A stretch of DNA of 64,000 nucleotides from Eubacteriaceae bacterium (GCA_021770095.1 JAETRQ010000007.1:59639-123638), one strand, 5' to 3'; shown: positions 55,423-63,900, numbered from the stretch's first letter. A program made the numbers and translations. Notes: generated by a model not told the origin, from the sequence alone.

Positions 55423-57510
55423 ATGACACGCAGATTAACATTTAACGGTATTGTGCAGGGAATCGGTTTCAGACCGACTGCTAAACGTATCGCAGCCGAG
55501 TTGGGCGTTAACGGAACTGTACGCAACTCCGGCGGAAATGTTGAAATTATTATGACTGCTCAAACTCAGGCGTTGGACGAATTTGTCCGACGCCTTGTTG
55601 ACTTGTTTGAGATAAAAAATTATACTGAAGATGTTATAGACAACCAAAACTTCACATCATTTGAAATTATACATTCGACAAGGGATAACAATACCCCTTT
55701 TATCACGCCTGACCTTGCAACCTGCAGGGATTGTGAAAAAGAACTGAAAGACAAAAACAACCGCAGATACAATCATCCGTTTATAAGCTGTATTAACTGC
55801 GGACCAAGATATACTATAATCAATACTCTGCCGTATGACAGAGAAAATATTACGATGTCACCGTTTGAAATGTGCAGTAAATGCAAGGATGAATATACTG
55901 AGACGCCTAACCGAAGATGCCACGCACAAACAATTGCATGCAATGACTGCGGTCCTGTTACAAATATTACTGTTAATGAAGCAGTAAATATTTTGAACAA
56001 CGGCAAAATACTTGCAATCAAAGACATCGGCGGATACCATCTTGCCTGCAAAACAGATTACAATGAGACGGTTACGCAATTGAGGAACATGAAAGGCCGT
56101 GAAACCAAGCCGTTTGCTGTTATGTTCAACTCAATTGATGAAATAAAAGAATACTGTTTTGTTAATGATAAAGAAGAAGAATTTTTACTGTCCTCTGCCA
56201 GACCGATAGTCCTGCTGAAAAAGAAAAAGGATTTCAATCCAAATGTTTGCGGTAACAGCGATTTTATCGGCGCTTTCCTGCCATGTAATCCTATACAGAT
56301 CATGATACTTGACAAGGTCTCTCCCCTTGTTATGACAAGTGCCAACATCAGCGGTGAACCGATTATAACGGATGATGAAAAAATCAAAAAATTCGGTGTT
56401 GATATTTTATCTCATAACAGAGAAATTCTAACACCGCTTGATGACAGTATTGTTCAGATTGTTGCAGACAGAACACAATTTATCCGCAGAGCAAGAGGCT
56501 ATGTTCCGCTGGCAATAGAAATAAATAATACTGCAAAAAAAGATACCCTGTGCCTTGGTGGTGATTTAAAATCCGCTTTCGCTTTTCACAGGGATAAATA
56601 TGTATTTATGAGCCAGTATTTCGGTGACTTAGAGGACGAAGATGTATTCCGTTTATATAAATCAAATATAAAAAGATTTTCTGACTTACATGGATTTAAA
56701 ATTGAAAGAATTGCAGCAGATGCCCATCCTCACTATTATTCATCAAATATGTTTAACAATGATATAACTGTTCAGCATCACAAAGCACATATCGCAAGCG
56801 TAATTGCAGAACATCAGTTAAACGGAAAAGTTCTGGGTTTTGCACTTGACGGAACAGGTTACGGTGATGACGGTGCAATATGGGGCTGTGAAGTTATACG
56901 TTTCAATCAAAAAACGTTTGAGCGTGTTGAGCATCTGGATTATACAAAAATGCTTGCTTCCAATGAAACAGCCCGCAACAGTGACACTGCGCTGAGTTGC
57001 TATCTCGGCGGAAACACCTTGATTGACACAGCACTGAAAAATAATATCAACACGGTTATGTCATCAAGTATGGGCAGATTATTTGACGCCGCGGCAAGTC
57101 TGTTGGATATTGGACATAAAAACACTTATGAGGGCGAATGTGCCATTGCACTTGAAAATGCAGCAAGGCGGGCAACTGAACCAATAAATATGAATGGTTC
57201 ATCCAACCCCAAAAATATATTGTTACAAATCAAAGAATTAAAAGAAAAATATCCGCCGAATGATATTGCACTCGGTTTTCATATAATGGTATGCAAAATG
57301 ATATATAAAATTGCTGTTAAGTACAGAAAATCGGAAAATATTACACAGATTGCATTGAGCGGCGGCGTATTCAACAACCGAATAATTACTGAAAATACCA
57401 TAAAATTACTTGAAGAAGATGGATTTTCAGTGTATATTAATGAAAAAGTACCTTGCGGTGACGGCGGTATTGCTTTAGGTCAAGCCTTCATTGCAAGTCT
57501 GGAGGAATAG
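55423..57510 (+). CDS. hypF: Carbamoyltransferase HypF (hydrogenase maturation)
   Basis: HypF makes the thiocarbamate on HypE that becomes the CN ligand of the NiFe site. The 695-residue protein has an N-terminal acylphosphatase domain (GIVQGIGFRPTAKRIA), two HypF zinc fingers (CRDCEKE...CINCGP and CSKCKDE...CNDCGP), a YrdC-like domain at about 190-360 and a Kae1/carbamoyltransferase domain at about 370-690 (QHHKAHIASVIAEH, FALDGTGYGDDGAIWGCE, LSGGVFNN). It is slightly shorter than the usual 740-770 residues but all domains are present. Confidence 0.96.
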   Translation: MTRRLTFNGIVQGIGFRPTAKRIAAELGVNGTVRNSGGNVEIIMTAQTQALDEFVRRLVDLFEIKNYTEDVIDNQNFTSFEIIHSTRDNNTPFITPDLATCRDCEKELKDKNNRRYNHPFISCINCGPRYTIINTLPYDRENITMSPFEMCSKCKDEYTETPNRRCHAQTIACNDCGPVTNITVNEAVNILNNGKILAIKDIGGYHLACKTDYNETVTQLRNMKGRETKPFAVMFNSIDEIKEYCFVNDKEEEFLLSSARPIVLLKKKKDFNPNVCGNSDFIGAFLPCNPIQIMILDKVSPLVMTSANISGEPIITDDEKIKKFGVDILSHNREILTPLDDSIVQIVADRTQFIRRARGYVPLAIEINNTAKKDTLCLGGDLKSAFAFHRDKYVFMSQYFGDLEDEDVFRLYKSNIKRFSDLHGFKIERIAADAHPHYYSSNMFNNDITVQHHKAHIASVIAEHQLNGKVLGFALDGTGYGDDGAIWGCEVIRFNQKTFERVEHLDYTKMLASNETARNSDTALSCYLGGNTLIDTALKNNINTVMSSSMGRLFDAAASLLDIGHKNTYEGECAIALENAARRATEPINMNGSSNPKNILLQIKELKEKYPPNDIALGFHIMVCKMIYKIAVKYRKSENITQIALSGGVFNNRIITENTIKLLEEDGFSVYINEKVPCGDGGIALGQAFIASLEE

Positions 57511-57512
57511 AT

Positions 57513-57728
57513 ATGTGTGTTGCAGCACCGGGGAAAGTAATCGAAATAAACGATGATACCGCTACCATTGATTATAACGGCAATAAAGTTAACGCAAACA
57601 AAGGAATTGTTGATGTCAATATCGGTGACTGGGTATTGGTTCACGCAGGACTGATTATTCAGGTTTTACCTGAGGATGAGGCACAAAATATGATTGATAT
57701 TTTCAATGAACTCGGAGAACTGTCCTGA
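57513..57728 (+). CDS. hypC: Hydrogenase maturation chaperone HypC
   Basis: This 71-residue HypC/HupF protein starts MCVAAPGKV, with the essential Cys2 that holds the Fe(CN)2CO group with HypD. GDWVLVHAGLIIQVL near 45 is the second family block. The ATG follows GGAGGAATAG, and its stop overlaps hypD by one base. Length and context leave little doubt. Confidence 0.95.
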   Translation: MCVAAPGKVIEINDDTATIDYNGNKVNANKGIVDVNIGDWVLVHAGLIIQVLPEDEAQNMIDIFNELGELS

Positions 57729-58765
57729 TGGAAATGAAAGAATTAATTGAATTTTTAAGCAGTTATGACGGCGAGCCATTATCCTTTATGGAAGTATGCG
57801 GAACACATACAGCATCCATCAGTGAAAACGGTATTCCTTCACTGTTAAGTGAAAAAATCAAATTAATAAGCGGACCGGGGTGTCCTGTTTGTGTTACAGT
57901 AGCAAGCTATATTGACAGGCTGTGTGAACTTGCTTTGGCTCCGAACACCTGTGTTGTCACCTTTGGTGACCTGATAAGAGTGCCCGGATCTGAAAGAGCA
58001 CTTAAAGACACCAAACCGCTCGGCGGAAATATCAGAATGATATATTCCCCATTTGAAATACTTGAACTTGCAAAAAAAGACAGCAAAACGAATTTTATTT
58101 TTGCTGCAGTCGGATTTGAAACCACCACACCGATTTATGCAATACTGCTTAATAAAATAACGGAAGAAAAAATAACAAATATTAAATTCCTGACCGCACT
58201 CAAAACAATGCCTGCTGCAATTGACAAGCTCTGTACAATGGGTAACAAAATTGATGGTTTCATTGCCCCCGGACATGTCAGTGCAATAACAGGTGCAAAT
58301 ATATTCAGACCCCTTGCAGAAAAACACAAACGCCCGTTTGTTGTCAGCGGCTTTGAGGGTGAAGAACTGATTGCAACAATTTATGCACTGGTTAAGCTGA
58401 AAGGACAAAGCAAAGTACTTAATCTGTACAAATCCGTTGTAACCGATGAAGGCAATCAAAAAGCAAAAGATATTGTACAAAAATATTTTGAACCTTGTGA
58501 TGCTGTCTGGCGCGGTATAGGTAATATTAAAAATTCAGGAATGGCACTCAAAAAAGAATATGAAGCGTTTGATGCAGGAAGCAGAAATCTGACCGAAGAT
58601 AAAGCAAAAAATAATGGATGCAGATGCGGAGAAGTTATCACAGGTTTTTGTTCTCCGTGTGACTGTCCCCTCTTTTCAAAAGTATGTACACCTGAAAATC
58701 CGCAGGGTGCATGCATGGTATCAAATGAAGGTGCTTGCTTCCACTACTATATAAACAAAAGATAA
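57728..58765 (+). CDS. hypD: Hydrogenase Fe-ligand assembly scaffold HypD
   Basis: This 345-residue HypD carries an [4Fe-4S] cluster and assembles Fe(CN)2CO with HypC. It has FMEVCGTHTASISENGI near 20, SGPGCPVCVT near 55, GFETTTPIYA near 137 and the C-terminal Cys-rich block CGEVITGFCSPCDCPLF and CMVSNEGACFHYY. All conserved cysteines appear present. It starts within the hypC stop and is followed by a 71-base gap before hypE. Confidence 0.96.
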   Translation: MEMKELIEFLSSYDGEPLSFMEVCGTHTASISENGIPSLLSEKIKLISGPGCPVCVTVASYIDRLCELALAPNTCVVTFGDLIRVPGSERALKDTKPLGGNIRMIYSPFEILELAKKDSKTNFIFAAVGFETTTPIYAILLNKITEEKITNIKFLTALKTMPAAIDKLCTMGNKIDGFIAPGHVSAITGANIFRPLAEKHKRPFVVSGFEGEELIATIYALVKLKGQSKVLNLYKSVVTDEGNQKAKDIVQKYFEPCDAVWRGIGNIKNSGMALKKEYEAFDAGSRNLTEDKAKNNGCRCGEVITGFCSPCDCPLFSKVCTPENPQGACMVSNEGACFHYYINKR

Positions 58766-58836
58766 TATCAGCAGATAAAACATTCAGCCTGTTTGCGGCA
58801 AAATGTTAATACTTGCAGGAAAAGGAATATAATGAT

Positions 58837-59817
58837 ATGAAAATCACACTTGCGCATGGCAGTGGCGGAGAAGAAACAAATAAACTTATCAGCCACGTAT
58901 TTGCAAAATATTTTTCAAACCCGATATTGAATATGATGGAAGACAGTGCCGTTGTTGACGGTTCTGCAAAAATTGCCGTAACCACCGATTCTTTTGTTGT
59001 TACACCGCTGATTTTCAACGGCGGCGATATTGGCAGACTTTCCGTCTGCGGCACGGTGAACGACTTGCTTATGCGCGGAGCGGTACCAAAGTATATAACA
59101 TCTGCTTTTATTATTGAAGAAGGCGCTGATACAGACACACTTGAAAAAATCGTAAAATCAATGGCTCAGACTGCACAGGAAGCAGGCGTAACTGTTATCT
59201 GCGGTGACACAAAGGTTATCGACGGCAACGGCGGAATATACATTAACACGGCAGGGGTGGGCTTTGTTAAGGAAAGTACGGACATCGTATCAACCAATAT
59301 CAGAGAAGGTGATGCAATCGTTGTCAGCGGTAATATGGGCGATCACCATGCAACTATCCTGTCTGCACGAATGGGGATTGAAAATAACATCAAATCAGAC
59401 AATGCTCCGCTTGGCGAAATGGTAAGAAAACTCCTCAAGGCAGGAATTGAAGTTCACTGTATGCGTGATATTACAAGGGGCGGACTTGGTACTGTACTCA
59501 ATGAACTGGCAGATGCATCAAAAGTAAACATCTGTATCCATGAAAAATCAATACCTGTTGATGAAGAAGTAAAATCGTTTGCAAAAATACTCGGGCTTGA
59601 TATTATGCATATGGGCAACGAGGGCAAACTGGTTGCTGTTATGCCAAAAGAACAGGCTCAAGAGGCTGTTGAAATTATCAGGCAATGCAAATACGGTGAA
59701 CATGCACAAATAATCGGCGAAGCAAAAAAAGGCAGCGGCGTAACATTAATTACACCTATCGGCGGCAAAAGAAAAGTGAATGTACTGTACGGCGAAGGCT
59801 TACCGCGAATATGTTAA
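58837..59817 (+). CDS. hypE: Hydrogenase maturation protein HypE
   Basis: HypE dehydrates the carbamoyl group on its own C-terminal Cys to thiocyanate. The 326-residue PurM-like ATPase has LAHGSGGEETNKL, MEDSAVVDG, the glycine-rich DIGRLSVCGTVNDLLMRGA and ICGDTKV. It ends GLPRIC, the modified C-terminal Cys (PRxC type). I choose the ATG at 58837, where homologues begin (MKITLAHGSGG), behind AAGGAATAT. hypA and hypB are not in this window. A bidirectional terminator overlaps its stop. Confidence 0.96.
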   Translation: MKITLAHGSGGEETNKLISHVFAKYFSNPILNMMEDSAVVDGSAKIAVTTDSFVVTPLIFNGGDIGRLSVCGTVNDLLMRGAVPKYITSAFIIEEGADTDTLEKIVKSMAQTAQEAGVTVICGDTKVIDGNGGIYINTAGVGFVKESTDIVSTNIREGDAIVVSGNMGDHHATILSARMGIENNIKSDNAPLGEMVRKLLKAGIEVHCMRDITRGGLGTVLNELADASKVNICIHEKSIPVDEEVKSFAKILGLDIMHMGNEGKLVAVMPKEQAQEAVEIIRQCKYGEHAQIIGEAKKGSGVTLITPIGGKRKVNVLYGEGLPRIC

Positions 59818-59845
59818 AAAGGACTGAAAACTTTCAGTCCTTTTT
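59816..59845. terminator. Bidirectional terminator between hypE and the PHP gene
   Basis: A 14-base perfect stem (AAAAAGGACTGAAA, 59816-59829, with 59832-59845) with a two-base centre has T-runs on both strands. The hypE stop codon lies in its left arm and the convergent PHP gene ends two bases beyond it. Confidence 0.88.
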
Positions 59846-59846
59846 G

Positions 59847-60608
59847 TTACAATTCTATTTCTATAGGTCTTATATTCAGTTTCTCCAAATACTTTAATGC
59901 TTTCTTATATGTTTTCATATCACGCAGAACGTTAGGCGAATGAGCATCAAACCCAATTACAACATCATTGCCCACCTGTGAGACGATATTCCAAAATTTC
60001 TTGTTCGGATACTGCCGGTGTTCTGCAAAACCGAGAAGATTGAACTCCACAGGATAACCGAGCGTCTTTATATTTTTACAGAACTGTGTCATTTTTTCGG
60101 TATAAATTTTGTCTGAACCTGTAAAATGAATCAAATCAGGATGTGCAACATAGAGGAATTTTCCGGTGCCAAGTCCTTCAAGCACCTGAGCAATATATTT
60201 ATCCAGAACGGATACATCTTTTGTTTTATGTCCTGAATAATGCGCATATGGTTCATATTCATTATCTGTAAAATGCTGCCCTAAAATCAGATAGTCATAT
60301 CCGAATTGATTTAAAAAATCTATGGTTTTATCAAACAAATCCGGATAATATTCCAGTTCAAAACCAAGGCGGATGTCAATTCTTCCGGCATATTCCTTTT
60401 TCAGAGAATGAACAGAGTCGGCATAATCCGCTGCATCTTTTAAGTACATTCTGAATGTAGAATAATAATCGTCTGTCGGAAAAATCATCGGTGCATGGTC
60501 TGAAAAACCAAGTACTTTCATTCCTGATTCTATTGCATTTTCAACATATTCTTTATCGATTCCTGATGCGTGACGGCATCTTGCTGTATGTGTATGATAA
60601 TTATTCAT
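59847..60608 (-). CDS. PHP-domain phosphatase, HisJ family (histidinol-phosphatase-like)
   Basis: This 253-residue PHP protein has the metal ligands His5 and His7 in NNYHTHT, then RHASGIDKEYVENAIESGMKVLGFSDHAP, a FELEYYPD acid near 100, LGQHF near 130, VAHPDLIHF near 180 and VIGFDAHSP near 233. The family dephosphorylates histidinol phosphate or related substrates; no other his gene is nearby, so the substrate is uncertain. Translation must begin at ATG 60608 because His5 is catalytic. There is no ribosome site and a promoter -10 lies six bases upstream, so the mRNA is probably leaderless. Confidence 0.9.
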   Translation of the reverse strand: MNNYHTHTARCRHASGIDKEYVENAIESGMKVLGFSDHAPMIFPTDDYYSTFRMYLKDAADYADSVHSLKKEYAGRIDIRLGFELEYYPDLFDKTIDFLNQFGYDYLILGQHFTDNEYEPYAHYSGHKTKDVSVLDKYIAQVLEGLGTGKFLYVAHPDLIHFTGSDKIYTEKMTQFCKNIKTLGYPVEFNLLGFAEHRQYPNKKFWNIVSQVGNDVVIGFDAHSPNVLRDMKTYKKALKYLEKLNIRPIEIEL

Positions 60609-60614
60609 ACATAT

Positions 60615-60643
60615 ATTATATCACGAATGCCATACATCATCAA
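60615..60643 (-). promoter_or_regulatory. Predicted promoter giving a leaderless PHP mRNA
   Basis: On the minus strand TTGATG (60638-60643), a 17-base spacer and a perfect TATAAT (60615-60620) place transcription start within a base or so of the ATG at 60608. Confidence 0.6.
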
Positions 60644-60805
60644 GAATCAATCGTTACAAAATCAAAAACAATAACATCATAATTTTGCGCAAAAATCATA
60701 TAATTAAAAGCATACAACAGGAATAACAACAGATTTGTCAAGATGCTACCCCTTGTGGCGATTATGAATAAATTGTAAATCTCAGTCGGTATATATGCTA
60801 AAATA

Positions 60806-60834
60806 TTGAATTTTGGCACAATATGTGGTATAAT
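60806..60834 (+). promoter_or_regulatory. Predicted sigma-A promoter of the nfeD-SPFH operon
   Basis: TTGAAT (60806-60811), a 17-base spacer and TATAAT (60829-60834) with an extended TGG just before the -10 lie about 72 bases before nfeD. The stretch 60644-60805 holds no gene that I can see. Confidence 0.7.
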
Positions 60835-60906
60835 ATAGACAATGTGAGAACAATACGTCTTACATTTAAAAACATTATATAATGTGGAAAACAGGAGGTG
60901 ATTTCA

Positions 60907-61365
60907 ATGGTTGAAATTTCTCAAACAACAATTTACATTTTTTGGACTGTTGCAATTATTGTCTTTGGAGTACTCGAAGCAGTAACGGCACAACTTGTAT
61001 CCATATGGTTCGTGGCAGGAGCAATTGCAGCATTGATTGCATCGTTCTTTCATGCATCCATACCGATACAGATTATTATATTTGTATGTGTAACAATTTT
61101 GGCTCTTGTTATCACGAGACCGCTTGTTAAAAAATATATTCATCCAAAAATGCAGCGCACAAATGCAGACAAGGTTATCGGTCAAGTCGGCATTGTATGT
61201 CAGAATATTGACAATATCAACGCAACAGGTCAGGTTAAAGTTGACGGTAAAATTTGGTCTGCAAGGTCAATAGACAATCAAATTATAACCGAAAATTCAG
61301 AAGTAATTATTGAAAAAATTGAAGGTGTAAAATTGATTGTAAAGTCAAATAATAATAAAGAATAA
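60907..61365 (+). CDS. NfeD family membrane protein
   Basis: This 152-residue protein has two or three N-terminal transmembrane helices (TIYIFWTVAIIVFGVLEAV, IWFVAGAIAALIASFF and IIIFVCVTILALVI) and a C-terminal OB-fold domain (IGQVGIVCQNIDNINATGQVKVDGKIWSARS). That is the short NfeD type found with SPFH proteins, where the pair organises membrane microdomains or quality control. I start at ATG 60907; the in-frame GTG at 60898 is part of AGGAGGTG. The SPFH gene follows after 11 bases. Confidence 0.92.
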   Translation: MVEISQTTIYIFWTVAIIVFGVLEAVTAQLVSIWFVAGAIAALIASFFHASIPIQIIIFVCVTILALVITRPLVKKYIHPKMQRTNADKVIGQVGIVCQNIDNINATGQVKVDGKIWSARSIDNQIITENSEVIIEKIEGVKLIVKSNNNKE

Positions 61366-61376
61366 GGAGAAAAATT

Positions 61377-62300
61377 ATGGCATTAATTATTATCTTATCT
61401 CTGGTATTCATTGCAGTTGTTGCATTAATACTGACAAATATCAGAGTTGTTCCGCAGTCAAAAGCATATGTTATTGAAAGACTCGGTGCATATGACAAAA
61501 CATGGGAAACAGGACTTCATGTAAAAATCCCGTTTATTGACAGAATTGCAAAAATTGTTTCACTCAAAGAGCAGGTTGTTGACTTCAAACCTCAGCCTGT
61601 TATCACAAAAGATAATGTTACAATGCAGATTGACACAGTTGTTTTCTACGAAATTACAGACCCGAAACTCTACACATACGGTGTTGAAAGTCCGATTTCT
61701 GCTATTGAAAATCTGTCTGCTACTACACTTCGTAACATAATCGGTGAACTTGAACTTGACTCAACACTCACATCACGTGACACCATCAATGCAAAAATCA
61801 GAGTTATCCTTGATGAAGCAACCGATCCTTGGGGCATTAAAGTGAATCGTGTTGAACTCAAAAACATCATCCCGCCGAGAGAAATTCAGGACGCAATGGA
61901 AAAACAGATGAAGGCTGAACGTGAGCGCCGTGAATCTATCCTCAGAGCAGAGGGTGAAAAACAATCAAGAATCCTTGTTGCTGAAGGTCATAAAGAATCA
62001 AAAATCCTTGAGGCTCAGGCAGAAAAACAATCAGCAATCCTCCACGCTGAAGCGGTCAAAGAAGCAAAAGTACGCGAGGCTGAAGGTGAGGCTGAGGCAA
62101 TTCTCAAAGTACAGCAGGCAACAGCAGATGCAATCAAACTTTTGAATGACGCAAATGCAAACGATGCGGTTATCAAAATCAAAGCACTTGAGGCATTTGA
62201 AAAGGCTGCTGATGGTCAGGCAACAAAAATTATTATTCCTTCTGAAATTCAGGGTCTTGCAGGTCTTGCAGAAGGTGTGATTGAAACTGTTAAAAAATAA
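61377..62300 (+). CDS. SPFH/Band 7 (stomatin/HflK-like) membrane protein
   Basis: This 307-residue protein has one N-terminal transmembrane helix (LIIILSLVFIAVVALILTNI), an SPFH domain (about 25-180) with VIERLGAYDKTWETGLHVKIPFIDRI, WGIKVNRVELKNI and PPREIQDAMEKQMKAERERR, then a long charged coiled coil of repeated Glu-Ala/Lys units (about 185-260) and a short tail. It forms membrane-bound oligomers with NfeD. The gene pair is complete and ends in a strong terminator. Confidence 0.94.
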   Translation: MALIIILSLVFIAVVALILTNIRVVPQSKAYVIERLGAYDKTWETGLHVKIPFIDRIAKIVSLKEQVVDFKPQPVITKDNVTMQIDTVVFYEITDPKLYTYGVESPISAIENLSATTLRNIIGELELDSTLTSRDTINAKIRVILDEATDPWGIKVNRVELKNIIPPREIQDAMEKQMKAERERRESILRAEGEKQSRILVAEGHKESKILEAQAEKQSAILHAEAVKEAKVREAEGEAEAILKVQQATADAIKLLNDANANDAVIKIKALEAFEKAADGQATKIIIPSEIQGLAGLAEGVIETVKK

Positions 62301-62317
62301 CCGAATAATAAAAAGCG

Positions 62318-62350
62318 AACCGACACAGGAAAATCCTGTGTCGGTTTTTT
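62318..62350 (+). terminator. Terminator after the SPFH gene
   Basis: AACCGACACAGGA (62318-62330) pairs perfectly with 62334-62346 across a three-base loop and is followed by a T-run. It lies just before the convergent 145-residue gene. Confidence 0.9.
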
Positions 62351-62362
62351 TGCTTTATTGAA

Positions 62363-62800
62363 TCACAATGGTGAGACTCGCCTTCCTGATTTTGTATATA
62401 TTGAGTGCGTATAGAATTTCAAATAAACAGCAATATCTCTGTTTTGCATTTCGGTCATAAAGGATATTTCATCTGCATAGGCAATCATACGTTTGATTCC
62501 ATTAAAAATTTTTCCGTTATCAAAAAAGAAACCGACTTCAATATATCCATCGCTTTCAAGCACCTCAATATCAACCTCATATTCATCAGCAGCTGCAATG
62601 GCTGTTTGTATAAATTTGTCTTTGTATTCTTCCCTTTCGGGTATGGGTTCATATGTCAATTTGGCTATATCACTGTTCATAAATTCTTCAAATGACTTTG
62701 TTTTGATTGTCTGACTATGTTGTGATGCATCATTACTGATATGCATTGCCTTTTCAATATCTATCTTAGGATATTTTTTACTGTAAAGGATATTTCTCAT
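62363..62800 (-). CDS. Uncharacterised 145-residue protein, partner of the SLOG gene
   Basis: I do not recognise this protein. It is soluble, acidic in the middle, with an N-terminal helical part (residues 1-65, Lys/Ser-rich), a predicted mixed alpha/beta core (KFIQTAIAAADEYEVDIEVLES and YIEVGFFFDNGKIFNGIKRM) and a basic C-terminus (YTKSGRRVSP). No signal peptide, Cys or known motif is visible. It starts at ATG 62800 behind AAGGAATAAA, 20 bases after the SLOG gene, so the two are co-transcribed. The function may be linked to the SLOG protein. Confidence 0.6.
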   Translation of the reverse strand: MRNILYSKKYPKIDIEKAMHISNDASQHSQTIKTKSFEEFMNSDIAKLTYEPIPEREEYKDKFIQTAIAAADEYEVDIEVLESDGYIEVGFFFDNGKIFNGIKRMIAYADEISFMTEMQNRDIAVYLKFYTHSIYTKSGRRVSPL

Positions 62801-62820
62801 ATTTTATTCCTTTTCAAATG

Positions 62821-63306
62821 TTAAACCAAATTTGCAATATTCCGTATTTGTAAGCCATTTTTACGGGCATAATGCACCGTATACGCAGTTCCGCCTTTGC
62901 CCTCTTTCAAATAACAGATGCATATACTGCTGTAATCAACAAGATGACGGTTGCGTTTATACATACATTCCGGATTATATTCCCTTGAAATATAGACTAC
63001 TTTGTCAGATTTGCTCTTGATAGTATCATATCTCATTTTATCTCTGCTATTCCAAAACCTCGTCTGCCTTTCACACGGCAAAACAAGAATCAGTTTGATG
63101 TGCGGATAATTATTTTTTAATTTTAAAATTGTTTCAGCAGCAATTGTATCAAACCCAATTGCACCGCCGCTGCCGAAATACTGATAACCGTCTTTTATTA
63201 GTTTAACAATTTCATCTTCTAATATGCCGATAATTTTTAAAATATCAGCATCATTCATCTTACGATGCCCTGTAAAACAACAGGTCTTTGATTTGCAACA
63301 CATCAT
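62821..63306 (-). CDS. SLOG-domain protein (YpsA/DUF1273-like nucleotide-binding)
   Basis: This 161-residue protein has the SLOG Rossmann-like fold of the YpsA/DprA-related group: CCFTGHRKM at the N-terminus, DGYQYFGSGGAIGFDTIAAETIL near 40 (the Gly-rich nucleotide loop), LILVLPCERQTRFW near 75 and VDYSSICICYLKEGKGGTAYTVHYARKNG near 125. SLOG proteins bind nucleotides or nucleotide-derived signals and occur in stress, conjugation and defence contexts. Two adjacent ATGs (63306, 63303) follow GGTGG. Its own promoter lies upstream. The exact ligand and role are unknown. Confidence 0.82.
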   Translation of the reverse strand: MMCCKSKTCCFTGHRKMNDADILKIIGILEDEIVKLIKDGYQYFGSGGAIGFDTIAAETILKLKNNYPHIKLILVLPCERQTRFWNSRDKMRYDTIKSKSDKVVYISREYNPECMYKRNRHLVDYSSICICYLKEGKGGTAYTVHYARKNGLQIRNIANLV

Positions 63307-63328
63307 CTTAAAACCACCATATAAAGCA

Positions 63329-63357
63329 ATTATAACATCTATTAACCATTAAATCAA
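63329..63357 (-). promoter_or_regulatory. Predicted sigma-A promoter of the SLOG operon
   Basis: On the minus strand TTGATT (63352-63357), a 17-base spacer and TATAAT (63329-63334) lie 23 bases before the start codon. Confidence 0.7.
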
Positions 63358-63430
63358 TGCAAATACCGTCTGTAAACTAATATTTTTAATACTTGTATGG
63401 GTTAAAATATAATAAAGGCGGTGAGATAGG

Positions 63431-63736
63431 ATGACTAAACAAGACTTTGCTCTGCGTTTGGCAAAACTCAGAGTAGAAAAGGGCGTATCTGCTCGTGATA
63501 TGAGTTTATCAATGGGTCAAAACCCCGGCTATATTAATAATATTGAAAGTGGCAAATCAATGCCATCGCTTTCAGGTTTATTTTATATTTGTGAATATCT
63601 CGGAATAAGTGAACAGGAATTTTTTGACATTAAAAATACTAATCCTATCAAAACACGTGAATTACTGTCTGAAATAGATAGATTGGATGAAGAACAGATT
63701 GAATTTCTTTTAACTATTATCCGAAATTTAAAATAA
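63431..63736 (+). CDS. XRE-family helix-turn-helix regulator
   Basis: This 101-residue protein has an N-terminal Cro/C1-type HTH (about residues 8-62: FALRLAKLRVEKGVSARDMSLSMGQNPGYINNIESGKSMPSL) and a helical tail (about 70-101) that could form a dimer. Targets are unknown. It is divergent from the SLOG operon with 124 bases between, so it could regulate that operon or itself. The start follows GGTGAGATAGG. The hairpin 63740-63760 comes directly after its stop. Confidence 0.88.
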   Translation: MTKQDFALRLAKLRVEKGVSARDMSLSMGQNPGYINNIESGKSMPSLSGLFYICEYLGISEQEFFDIKNTNPIKTRELLSEIDRLDEEQIEFLLTIIRNLK

Positions 63737-63739
63737 AAA

Positions 63740-63760
63740 AGGAATGGGCAATCCATTCCT
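63740..63760 (-). terminator. Terminator hairpin, strong on the minus strand
   Basis: AGGAATGG (63740-63747) pairs with CCATTCCT (63753-63760) across a five-base loop. On the minus strand a T-rich tract follows, so it could end a transcript of the 21-codon toxin gene from the right; on the plus strand it follows the XRE stop but has a poor T-tract. Confidence 0.65.
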
Positions 63761-63773
63761 ATAAATTAAATAT

Positions 63774-63802
63774 TTGACAAATCAAAATAAATGTACTAAA
63801 AT
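63774..63802 (+). promoter_or_regulatory. Consensus promoter of the putative antitoxin RNA
   Basis: A perfect TTGACA (63774-63779), a 17-base spacer and TAAAAT (63797-63802) indicate strong constitutive transcription starting near 63809, with no conventional gene downstream on this strand. Confidence 0.78.
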
Positions 63803-63808
63803 AAAAAT

Positions 63809-63900
63809 GAACAAGGAGTTATCCGATAGACGGTTAGTCCTTAAATTAGTTTGAAATAATCGCCCTAAGTTTTAGCGGACTGCAGGGCGGTTATTTTTTT
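63809..63900 (+). ncRNA. Putative type I antitoxin small RNA
   Basis: Transcription from the consensus promoter would run about 92 nt and stop at a terminator whose 12-bp stem pairs AATAATCGCCCT (63855-63866) with AGGGCGGTTATT (63884-63895), followed by T residues to 63900. The RNA is complementary to the 3' end and trailing region of the minus-strand 21-codon gene, including its last codons. That 3'-overlapping layout is like RatA/txpA. A 15-codon frame starting at 63807 has no ribosome site and is not counted as a gene. Confidence 0.65.

Noticed and set aside
58766..58836. Selenocysteine insertion element or extra small gene between hypD and hypE
   Set aside because: The 71-base gap has no in-frame UGA context, no open frame with a ribosome site and no stable stem-loop.
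63807..63854. 15-codon frame inside the putative antitoxin RNA
   Set aside because: The ATG is at or before the predicted transcript start and has no ribosome site. The RNA layout explains the region better.
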